Part shown: positions 1-5,666 of the stretch, piece by piece
Layout of the letters: the number at the start of each line of letters is the position of its first letter
Position numbering within the stretch: the first letter of the stretch is position 1
From: Candidatus Omnitrophota bacterium
GTDB taxonomy: Bacteria > Omnitrophota > Gorgyraeia > Aquiviventales > Aquiviventaceae
Reading direction: 5' to 3'
Assembly (NCBI GenBank): GCA_023247155.1
Contig: JAHFGZ010000013.1
Span: forward strand, 1 to 6,148
DNA length: 6,148 nt
Made by a program: the position numbers and the translations under genes
The notes under the pieces: generated by a model
The model's input: only the letters and a program-made list of their open reading frames with translations
What the model was told of the DNA's origin: nothing
Database searches by the model: none

Positions 1-1053
1 GTGGAGAGCGATATCCGGGAGATCGCCGGAACGCTTGGCGAGGAGGCCAAGGCGTTCAGCGGGTCCACCATCCTGCTCTGCGGCGGCGCCGGGTTCCTGG
101 GGCGGTACTTCACGGCGCTCTTCGCCCATCTCAACGACCACGTGCTCAGGCGCCCGTGCCGCGTCATCGTGTGCGACAACCTCATCACGAGCGGACGAGC
201 AGGCGCCACGGCCCCGAAGCTGGACGGGTTCCGGTTCCTCACGCACGACATCATCAAGCCCCTGAAGATCACCGAGCGCATCGATTACGTGATCCAGGCG
301 GCCGGCATCGCCAGCCCCTACTATTACCGGAAATATCCCTTGGAAACGCTGGAGGTGGCGACGCTCGGCACCAAGCAGGTCCTGACGCTGGGGGTCAGGC
401 ATCCGCTCAAGGGCTTCCTCTTCTTCAGCTCGAGCGAGATCTACGGGGATCCCGACCCCCGGCACGTGCCGACGCCCGAGTCCTACCGGGGCAACATCTC
501 CTGCCTCGGCCCGCGGGCCTGCTACGACGAGTCGAAGCGCCTCGGGGAGACGCTCTGCGCCGTCTTCCACGAGCGCCACGGGGTGCCGACCCGGATGGTC
601 CGGCCGTTCAATGTCTACGGGCCGGGCATGCAGGAGACCGACTACCGGGTGCTGCCGAACTTCGCCAGCCGGGTCGTCGCGGGCAAGCCGCTGCACGTCT
701 ACGGCAGCGGGAAGCAGACCCGCACCTTCTGCTACGTGACGGACGCGATCGCCGGGTTCATCAAGGTGCTCCTCCGCGGCAGCCCCGGCCAGGCCTACAA
801 CATCGGCAACCCGGTGCCGGAGCTGTCCATGCTGGAGCTGGCACGTGTCCTCGAGCGCGTCGTCGGCCGGAAGCTCGACGTGCAGGTGGTGGAGTACCCC
901 GACACCTACCCGGCCGATGAGCCCAAGCGGCGCTGTCCCGACATCGCCAAGGCCGCCCTCCAGCTGAACTATAAGCCGGCGGTCAGCCTCGAGGAGGGGC
1001 TGAAGCGGTTCATGCGGTGGGCCTCCGCCACCTACAGCGGATCCCAATTCTGA
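1..1053 (+). CDS. NAD-dependent epimerase/dehydratase, extended SDR family, UDP-glucuronate decarboxylase-like
   Basis: This protein is a nucleotide-sugar modifying enzyme of the extended short-chain dehydrogenase/reductase family, expected in the cytoplasm. Seen: the NAD-binding Rossmann loop GGAGFLG at residues 28-34, the acidic-Asn pair after beta-2 (DN, 59-60), the SSSEIYG catalytic serine region at 143-149, and the catalytic YDESK (Tyr175, Lys179) within GPRACYDESKR. Further on are RPFNVYGPGM (201-210), YGSGKQTRTFCYVTD (234-248) and a C-terminal DEPKRRCPDIAKA block. The GPRxCYDExKR and TRxFCYVxD signatures resemble UDP-glucuronate decarboxylases (UDP-xylose synthases), but an epimerase or 4,6-dehydratase role on another sugar nucleotide is possible. 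The GTG that opens the window may be an internal Val codon. Relatives, as I recall, often have a few more residues before this N-terminal helix, so the true start may lie upstream. The stop overlaps the next start as TGATG, which suggests co-translation. Confidence 0.88.
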   Translation: MESDIREIAGTLGEEAKAFSGSTILLCGGAGFLGRYFTALFAHLNDHVLRRPCRVIVCDNLITSGRAGATAPKLDGFRFLTHDIIKPLKITERIDYVIQAAGIASPYYYRKYPLETLEVATLGTKQVLTLGVRHPLKGFLFFSSSEIYGDPDPRHVPTPESYRGNISCLGPRACYDESKRLGETLCAVFHERHGVPTRMVRPFNVYGPGMQETDYRVLPNFASRVVAGKPLHVYGSGKQTRTFCYVTDAIAGFIKVLLRGSPGQAYNIGNPVPELSMLELARVLERVVGRKLDVQVVEYPDTYPADEPKRRCPDIAKAALQLNYKPAVSLEEGLKRFMRWASATYSGSQF

Positions 1054-2099
1054 TGGCGGAACCGGTTCGACTTGGCCTGATCGGCGCCGGCCGGTGGGGA
1101 CGCGTCCATCTCCGGACGCTCCTCTCACTCGGCGACCGCGTCCGGCTCACGCATCTGTGCACCACCAACCCGGCCAACGCCGAGCTCCTGCCGTACCCGG
1201 TGAGCGTCGTGCCCGAGTGGCGCGAGCTTCTGCAGGCGCCGTGCGATGCGCTGATCATCGCGACGCCGCCCGCGTACCATCCCGAGATGCTCGAGGCCTG
1301 CCTGGCAGCCGCCAAACCGTGCCTCGTGGAGAAGCCGCTGTGCCTCGATGTCGCCACGGCGCAGCGGTTGCACGAGCGCATCCGGGCCTCCGGCGTCCCG
1401 GTGCTGGTCAACCACACCCATCTCTTCGCGCCGGCGTATGGCGCCCTGAAACGGGTGGTGGCGGAGGGCGGGGAGCCGGTCCGGGTCCTCCTCTCGGAGG
1501 GGATGGGCTTCGGTCCGTTCCGGACCCACACCGCCGCCCTCTGGGACTGGGGCCCGCATGACGTGAGCCTCTGCCTCGACCTCCTGGGGGAATCTCCCCG
1601 CGGGGTGGAGGCGCTGGGCGGCCCGCGCAGCCCGGAAGGCGACCCGGAGCTCGTCAGCCTGCGCCTCGACTTCCCTGGGGGTGCGTGCGCATGGATTCAG
1701 ACCGGGCGGCTCGCCGCCAAGAAGCGGCGGAGCCTGACGGTCATCACCAACAGCCGGCTGTATCTCCTCGACGACCTGGCGGCCGAGCCGCTGACGGTCG
1801 CCTCCGTCCGGTTCCCCGAGCGGTACACCGAGGGCGTCCCCGAGCCACCGGCCTATGTGCCGCTACAAATGAGGAGACCGCTTCCCGCTTTCCCATCGGA
1901 ACACTCTGGGAAACCGGGAAGCGGTCCCGGGACTATCGCAGGAACCGGACCCGGGACTGGCATGTCCACCATGGCCCATGTCCTGACCTACTTTCTGGAC
2001 GGGCTCTCCGGCGGCGACCGCAGCCGGTTCGGGGCCGGTCTCGCGCTGGAGGTGACACGCGTCCTGGCCGCCTGCGAAGCGGCCATCGCCGGCAGGTGA
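1053..2099 (+). CDS. Gfo/Idh/MocA family oxidoreductase with in-frame palindromic insertion
   Basis: This is a probable NAD(P)-dependent sugar or nucleotide-sugar dehydrogenase/reductase of the Gfo/Idh/MocA family, 348 residues. Seen: the Rossmann motif GLIGAGRWG (8-16), LIIATPPAYHPEM (67-79), the family's EKP motif (93-95, in CLVEKPLCLD), VNHTHLFAP (119-127), and WDWGPHDVSLCLDLLGE (164-180), whose His-Asp lies where this family's catalytic region is expected. The ATG at 1053 is chosen because the Rossmann strand begins directly after it and it overlaps the upstream stop as TGATG; an in-frame ATG at 1017 would lie well inside the SDR gene. Residues about 273-305 are a Gly/Pro/Thr-rich stretch unlike the family. 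They are encoded by a hairpin-forming element, after which the normal C-terminal helix region (HVLTYFLDGL, 309-318) resumes in frame. The enzyme may still fold, because the insertion falls before the final helices. The substrate is unknown; the neighbouring SDR suggests a nucleotide sugar. Confidence 0.9.
   Translation: MAEPVRLGLIGAGRWGRVHLRTLLSLGDRVRLTHLCTTNPANAELLPYPVSVVPEWRELLQAPCDALIIATPPAYHPEMLEACLAAAKPCLVEKPLCLDVATAQRLHERIRASGVPVLVNHTHLFAPAYGALKRVVAEGGEPVRVLLSEGMGFGPFRTHTAALWDWGPHDVSLCLDLLGESPRGVEALGGPRSPEGDPELVSLRLDFPGGACAWIQTGRLAAKKRRSLTVITNSRLYLLDDLAAEPLTVASVRFPERYTEGVPEPPAYVPLQMRRPLPAFPSEHSGKPGSGPGTIAGTGPGTGMSTMAHVLTYFLDGLSGGDRSRFGAGLALEVTRVLAACEAAIAGR
1868..1966. repeat. Palindromic (REP/MITE-like) element inserted in frame in the oxidoreductase gene; outer limits approximate
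   Basis: A long imperfect inverted repeat lies here. The left arm at 1876-1895 pairs with the right arm at 1907-1926 over 20 positions with a single C-C mismatch (1888 against 1914), around an 11-base loop at 1896-1906. A second, overlapping stem can form between 1924-1931 (GTCCCGGG) and 1950-1957 (CCCGGGAC). The 9-mer CCCGGGACT occurs at 1926-1934 and again at 1950-1958, 24 bases apart. The reading frame is open through all of it, giving a low-complexity Gly/Pro/Thr/Ser peptide in place of ordinary family sequence. The structure resembles a small non-autonomous palindromic element. No transposase, clear terminal inverted repeats or target duplication is visible, and the outer ends are set only by where family-like protein sequence stops and resumes. 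Confidence 0.72.
2094..2099 (+). promoter_or_regulatory. Shine-Dalgarno site AGGTGA for the first methyltransferase
   Basis: AGGTGA matches the 3' part of the Shine-Dalgarno consensus and ends 9 bases before the ATG at 2109. It overlaps the stop codon of the upstream oxidoreductase gene. It supports 2109 over the in-frame ATG at 2133, which has no comparable site. It is the best ribosome-binding site seen at any start in this window; the other starts rely on overlaps with the preceding gene. Confidence 0.55.
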
Positions 2100-2108
2100 C
2101 GAGGCGCC

Positions 2109-2993
2109 ATGGCGCCGTTTCGTGACCGGCGGATGGAGGCGGGCTTCCCGTCGTGGGGGGCGCCGGGGGGCCGTGCCGCTCGGCTGGTCTTCGGGGATCT
2201 GGCCGCCTACCTCCGGCTGCCGCTCGAAACGATCGCGGAGGCGTACTGGCGCCATCGGGACGGCGACGACCTGGCCGCGCAGCGGCGGGTCGGCGAGGCG
2301 ACGGATGCGGGCGACGTCCTGGCCTACTACGCGGCGACGCCCCACTACCTCTATGAGCTGAGCTACTGGGAGGCCTCGCCCGACAAGCAGACGTGGTTCC
2401 GCGTCGTCGAGCGGGCCTGCCGGCGGCACCGACTGCGGCGCGTCCTGGATTTCGGAGGGGGGGTGGGGGGCTTGAGCCTGTTCCTCAACGCCCGGGGCAT
2501 CCGCTGCGACCACCTCGACGTGGGCGGCAAGACGTTCGAGTATGCGGCCTGGCGGTTCGCGCGGCACCGGCTGGACGTGGCGATGCATGACGCGACGGCT
2601 GACGGCGGCCCGCCGCCCGGCTCGTACGATGCCGTGATCGCCTGGGATGTCCTGGAGCACCTCTTCGACCTGGAGGGGGCCCTCCGGCGCATCGCCGGCC
2701 TCCTGCGCCGCCAGGGCTGGTGCATCAGCAAGTCGACCTTTGCGGTGTCCGGCGGGTACCATGAGGCGATCCACCTGGCGCAGCATGCCCGGTATGCGGA
2801 TGTGGCTGAGCTCAACCGGTTGATGGCCCGCTGCGGGTTCCGGTTCGTCGGCCAGCTCAAGCCGAATCGGCTCTCGCGGCTGCTGCGGGCCTGCGGGTTC
2901 CGGCAGGCGGTCGCCGGGATCCGGGTCGCGCCGCGCCTGAAACATGGCGGGAACTTCCTCGTCCACGAGCGAAACGGGGCCGCGAGCGGCTGA
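2109..2993 (+). CDS. Class I SAM-dependent methyltransferase (first of tandem pair)
   Basis: This is a 294-residue methyltransferase with a Rossmann-like class I fold, expected to transfer a methyl group from S-adenosylmethionine to an unidentified substrate. Seen: motif I VLDFGGGVG (112-120); an acidic residue after the second strand (Asp137 in HLDVGG), the usual place for ribose binding; motif II-like YDAVIAWDVLEHL (173-185); and a following helix and strand ALRRIAGLLRRQGW (191-204). About 105 residues precede motif I, including YYAATPHYLYELSYWE (73-88), and probably form a substrate-binding cap. No signal peptide or membrane segment is seen, so it should be cytoplasmic. The gene begins 9 bases after the oxidoreductase stop and its stop overlaps the next start as TGATG. 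The context suggests methylation of a sugar, glycan intermediate or lipid, but this is inferred only from the neighbours. A run of G around 2457-2470 encodes the motif I glycines. Confidence 0.87.
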   Translation: MAPFRDRRMEAGFPSWGAPGGRAARLVFGDLAAYLRLPLETIAEAYWRHRDGDDLAAQRRVGEATDAGDVLAYYAATPHYLYELSYWEASPDKQTWFRVVERACRRHRLRRVLDFGGGVGGLSLFLNARGIRCDHLDVGGKTFEYAAWRFARHRLDVAMHDATADGGPPPGSYDAVIAWDVLEHLFDLEGALRRIAGLLRRQGWCISKSTFAVSGGYHEAIHLAQHARYADVAELNRLMARCGFRFVGQLKPNRLSRLLRACGFRQAVAGIRVAPRLKHGGNFLVHERNGAASG

Positions 2994-3799
2994 TGCATAA
3001 GACAGTCAGGAAGGTCCTGCGGGCGGTGGCGGATTACGACCCCGACTACTTCGACATGTACGCGGACCAGGCCGAGGCGATGTTCGCCCGGCTCTACGTG
3101 GAGCGGATCCTGCGGCATGCCTCCGCCGCCGGCATCCGCCCCCCCGCCAGCCTGCTTGAGGCGGGGTGCCAGGCGGGGCGCCTCGTGGTGCCGTTCGCGA
3201 AGGCGGGCTTCCGGGTGACCGGCATCGACACCTCGGGCTTCGCCCTGCGGCGCGCCCGCGAGCACGCGAAGGCCGCCGGCGTGGAGGCCGCGTTCGTCCA
3301 AGGCGACCTGCTCACGGTGCTGCGCCGCCGGCCGGCGTCGCAGTTCGACCTGGTGGTCTGCGCCGAGGTGGTCTACCTGTCGCCGCAGCACCGCCAGATG
3401 CTCGAGGCGCTCGCCGCGGCGGTCCGGCCGGGCGGGCTCTTGTGCGTCTCGCACCGGCCGAAAATGTACTATCTCCTCGAGGCGCTTCGGCAGTATGATG
3501 GAGCAAGCGCGGCCGAGGTCCTGCGGCGCGGCGAGGGGCCGTTCCGGGACAGCGCCTATTACAACTGGCAGACGCAGGACGAGCTGCGCGCCCTGTACCG
3601 GTCGCTTGGGCTGCGGTGCATCGCCCTGCACCCCATCGACCGCCTGGCGTGGCTCGGGCAAGTGGATGTGAAGCGGTTGAGCCAGGCGCAGCGCGCGCAG
3701 TGGGTGCAATGGGAGCTGGAGCTGCCGGATGAGGCCGCCGGGGGCTTTGCCCGCTACCTCCTCGTCGTGGCGCAGCGTCCGGCAGCGGCACACACATGA
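2993..3799 (+). CDS. Class I SAM-dependent methyltransferase (second of tandem pair)
   Basis: This is a 268-residue class I methyltransferase. Seen: motif I LLEAGCQAGR (54-63), with Cys-Gln in the usual Gly-rich loop; the acidic post-I residue in VTGIDTSGFAL (75-84, Asp79); QGDLL (103-107); motif II-like FDLVVCAEVVYL (118-129); and the RPGG turn with following strand (RPGGLLCVSH, 145-154). The C-terminal third (Trp- and Tyr-containing, 185-268) is probably the substrate-recognition part and does not match anything I recognise. The N-terminus is a short helical region, DYDPDYFDMYADQ (14-26). It is not a close duplicate of the preceding methyltransferase: the two share only the general fold motifs, so they probably act on different positions or substrates. 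The start overlaps the previous stop (TGATG), and the stop overlaps the next start as ATGA, so translation is probably coupled. Confidence 0.86.
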   Translation: MHKTVRKVLRAVADYDPDYFDMYADQAEAMFARLYVERILRHASAAGIRPPASLLEAGCQAGRLVVPFAKAGFRVTGIDTSGFALRRAREHAKAAGVEAAFVQGDLLTVLRRRPASQFDLVVCAEVVYLSPQHRQMLEALAAAVRPGGLLCVSHRPKMYYLLEALRQYDGASAAEVLRRGEGPFRDSAYYNWQTQDELRALYRSLGLRCIALHPIDRLAWLGQVDVKRLSQAQRAQWVQWELELPDEAAGGFARYLLVVAQRPAAAHT

Positions 3800-4506
3800 G
3801 TCGCTGGTCGTACCAGTTCCCCATCCTGGCCTACCACCGGGTGGGGCCGTTCCGGGCGGATCACGTCCCCACCGTGTCGGCGGCGGCCTTCGAGCGGCAG
3901 CTCGCCTTCCTGGCGCGGTTCCGGTGCCGCGTCCTGCCGCTGGATGACCTCGTCGGGTGGTTCGATCGCGGCGAGCGGCTCCCGCGCCGCAGCGTCGTCA
4001 TCACGTTCGACGACGGCTACGAGGAGACCCACACCGTGGCCTGGCCCATCCTGAAACGGTTCGGCTACCCGGCGGCCGTCTTCGTCGCGCCGGGGGAGGT
4101 GGGCCGGACGGGCTTTGCGACGTGGGAGCAGCTCACGGAGCTGGCGCGGGACGCGGTCACGATCGGCAGCCACACGATGCACCACAGCTACGTCCCCCTG
4201 CTGAGCGCGGAGCGCCTCCAGGACGAACTGCAGCAGTCGAAGGCGGTCATCGAGTCGCGCATCGGCCGTCCGGTGCAGTGCCTCAGCTATCCCAGCGGCG
4301 GGTTCACGCCCCAGGCGCAGGCGGCCGCACGAGCTGCGGGCTACCGCGTGGCCTGCACGACCAACCGGGCGCTCCCCGGCGCGGGATTGGATCGCTACGC
4401 GCTGCGCCGAATCAAGATGACGGAGCGCGATGCCCACCCGCTGCTCCTCCTTGCCAAGGTCTCCGGGCACTATGATTGTTTTCGCCGGCTGAAGCGGCCC
4501 AGCTAG
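3796..4506 (+). CDS. Polysaccharide deacetylase family (CE4/NodB-type) protein
   Basis: This is a 236-residue NodB-homology protein, expected to remove acetyl groups from N-acetylated (or O-acetylated) sugars using a bound metal. Seen: the N-terminal LAYHRVG (11-17); motif 1 TFDDG (70-74), with the catalytic-base and metal-binding Asp pair at 72-73; motif 2 HTMHH (126-130), giving the His-x3-His metal ligands; and a motif 3-like SYPSGGF (164-170), where classical CE4 enzymes have RxPYG. The metal triad Asp-His-His is therefore intact. No signal peptide or transmembrane segment is visible, so the protein may act in the cytoplasm on a sugar-lipid or nucleotide-linked intermediate; this is an inference. 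The ATG overlaps the methyltransferase stop by 4 bases (ATGA), and the last 31 bases overlap the glycosyltransferase gene. The substrate could be a glycolipid, a peptidoglycan-like sugar or a surface polysaccharide. Confidence 0.9.
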   Translation: MSRWSYQFPILAYHRVGPFRADHVPTVSAAAFERQLAFLARFRCRVLPLDDLVGWFDRGERLPRRSVVITFDDGYEETHTVAWPILKRFGYPAAVFVAPGEVGRTGFATWEQLTELARDAVTIGSHTMHHSYVPLLSAERLQDELQQSKAVIESRIGRPVQCLSYPSGGFTPQAQAAARAAGYRVACTTNRALPGAGLDRYALRRIKMTERDAHPLLLLAKVSGHYDCFRRLKRPS

Positions 4507-5666
4507 CGCAACCTTCCACGCCGATCCGCATCCTCGTCACCTACGTCACCGCCGGCGCGGGCCACCGCCGGGCCGCCGAAGCGGTCACGCAGGCGGCGCG
4601 CACCCAATTGCCTGAGGCGGAGATCCGCTGCGTGGACGCGCTCACGCACACCTCGCGGCGGTTCCACGCGTTCTACGCGTCGACCTACCTCTTCCTCGTC
4701 CGGCACGCGCCATGGGTGTGGCGGGCGAGCTACGCCCTGCTGGACTGGGCCCCGGTGTACCGGCTGGTCCAGCCGCTCCGCCGGCGGTGGAACCTCTGGA
4801 TCTGCCGCCCGTTGACGGCATGGCTGCGGGAGCTCCAGCCCGACGTGATCGTCACGACACATTTCCTGGCCGCCGACGTCTGCGGCGCCGGGAAGGCCGC
4901 CGGCTGGCTCACCAGCGCATTGGTCGTCGTGGTGACCGACCTCTTTCCGCATCGCTTCTGGATCGCCACCGAAGCGGAGGCGTTCGTCGTGAGCACGTCG
5001 GAGGGACGGGAGGTGCTCCAGCGGCGTGGGATCGCGCCCGAGCGCATCCATGTGCAGGGCATCCCCATCGCGCGCGCCTTCGTGACGGCCGCCGGCGACC
5101 GCGACACGCTGCGTGAGCGGCTCCGGCTGGCCCCGGACCGCCTGGCGGTGCTGGTGACGAGCGGGGGGACGACGGTGGGGCAGTTCGAGCGCGTCGTGGA
5201 ATCGCTGGTGGGGCTGGAGGCGGCGCTCCCCCGGCGGCTCCAGCTGCTCGTGGTCTGCGGGGAAGACGGCCGCACCCGCCGCCGCCTGGCCGAGCGGGCG
5301 GGAACGTTCGCGATGCCCGTCTCCGTGTTCGGGTTCACCGACCACATGGCCGAGCTGATGGCGGTGAGCGATCTGATCGTCACGAAGGCCGGCGGGCTGA
5401 CGGTGAGCGAGGCGCTGGGCCGCGGCATCCCCATCGTCCTCTACCACGTGATCCCGGGGCAGGAGCGGCTGAACGCGCACTACCTCGCCCTGCACGGGGC
5501 GGGGATCATCGCGAAGCGCCCGCGCGCCGTCGCGCAGGCGGTGGAGCGGCTCGTGGGGAATCCTGAGCTGCTGGCGCGGATGCGGGCCACCGCCCTGGCG
5601 TTGAGCCGGCCGGACGCCGCGGAACAGATCGTGTCGCAGGTCGTCAGGCCGCTCGTGCGCCGATGA
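4476..5666 (+). CDS. GT28-type glycosyltransferase, MGDG synthase/diacylglycerol glucosyltransferase-like
   Basis: This is a 396-residue GT-B fold glycosyltransferase. Seen: the N-terminal MGDG-synthase-type motif VTAGAGHRRAAEAV (24-37), TTHFLAADV (127-135) and VVTDLF (152-157). GIPI (195-198) marks the domain junction. The C-terminal glycosyltransferase 28 domain has LVTSGG (226-231), VFGFTDHMAELMAVSDL (284-300), the sugar-nucleotide binding KAGGLTVSEAL (304-314) and PGQERLNAHYL (327-337). Known relatives transfer Glc, Gal or GlcNAc from UDP-sugars to diacylglycerol or lipid II precursors at the inner membrane face, so a lipid acceptor is likely but unproven. The start is unusual. The frame is closed by TGA at 4473-4475, and TTG at 4476 is the only ATG/GTG/TTG/CTG codon before the conserved domain, so the gene overlaps the deacetylase by 31 bases. 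No good Shine-Dalgarno site is visible. The stop overlaps the next start as ATGA. Confidence 0.9.
   Translation: MFSPAEAAQLAQPSTPIRILVTYVTAGAGHRRAAEAVTQAARTQLPEAEIRCVDALTHTSRRFHAFYASTYLFLVRHAPWVWRASYALLDWAPVYRLVQPLRRRWNLWICRPLTAWLRELQPDVIVTTHFLAADVCGAGKAAGWLTSALVVVVTDLFPHRFWIATEAEAFVVSTSEGREVLQRRGIAPERIHVQGIPIARAFVTAAGDRDTLRERLRLAPDRLAVLVTSGGTTVGQFERVVESLVGLEAALPRRLQLLVVCGEDGRTRRRLAERAGTFAMPVSVFGFTDHMAELMAVSDLIVTKAGGLTVSEALGRGIPIVLYHVIPGQERLNAHYLALHGAGIIAKRPRAVAQAVERLVGNPELLARMRATALALSRPDAAEQIVSQVVRPLVRR

Noticed and set aside
1017..1052. Earlier in-frame ATG for the oxidoreductase at 1017
   Set aside because: It would add 12 residues and overlap the SDR gene by 37 bases. The ATG at 1053 sits directly before the Rossmann strand and forms the TGATG junction seen again at 2991-2995.
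1868..1966. The hairpin as a rho-independent terminator
   Set aside because: It has no T tract after the stem, is inside an open reading frame and is followed by more genes of the same operon.
2133..2135. Alternative ATG start for the first methyltransferase
   Set aside because: It is in frame, but it lacks a Shine-Dalgarno site, while AGGTGA lies 9 bases before the ATG at 2109. It cannot be excluded entirely.
2831..2903. A 13-base direct repeat (2831-2843 and 2891-2903), 60 bases apart, in the first methyltransferase
   Set aside because: Both copies encode CGFR in the same frame within an ordinary coding region and the match does not extend. Chance in GC-rich codons is enough to explain it.
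1863..2966. Minus-strand open frame running through the palindromic element and the first methyltransferase
   Set aside because: It starts or ends across two clear + strand genes and its translation shows no family signature. The part over the palindrome merely reads the inverted repeat from the other side.
2363..3793. A 476-codon open frame on the minus strand across both methyltransferase genes
   Set aside because: It is Arg/Pro/Ala/His-rich with no recognisable motif, and it lies opposite two genes with clear SAM-binding motifs. Long antisense frames are expected in DNA of this GC content.
4503..5495. A 330-codon open frame on the minus strand opposite the glycosyltransferase
   Set aside because: Its composition is low-complexity (Arg, Gly, His, Pro) without domain motifs, and it mirrors a well-supported GT28 gene. 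It is a high-GC shadow frame.
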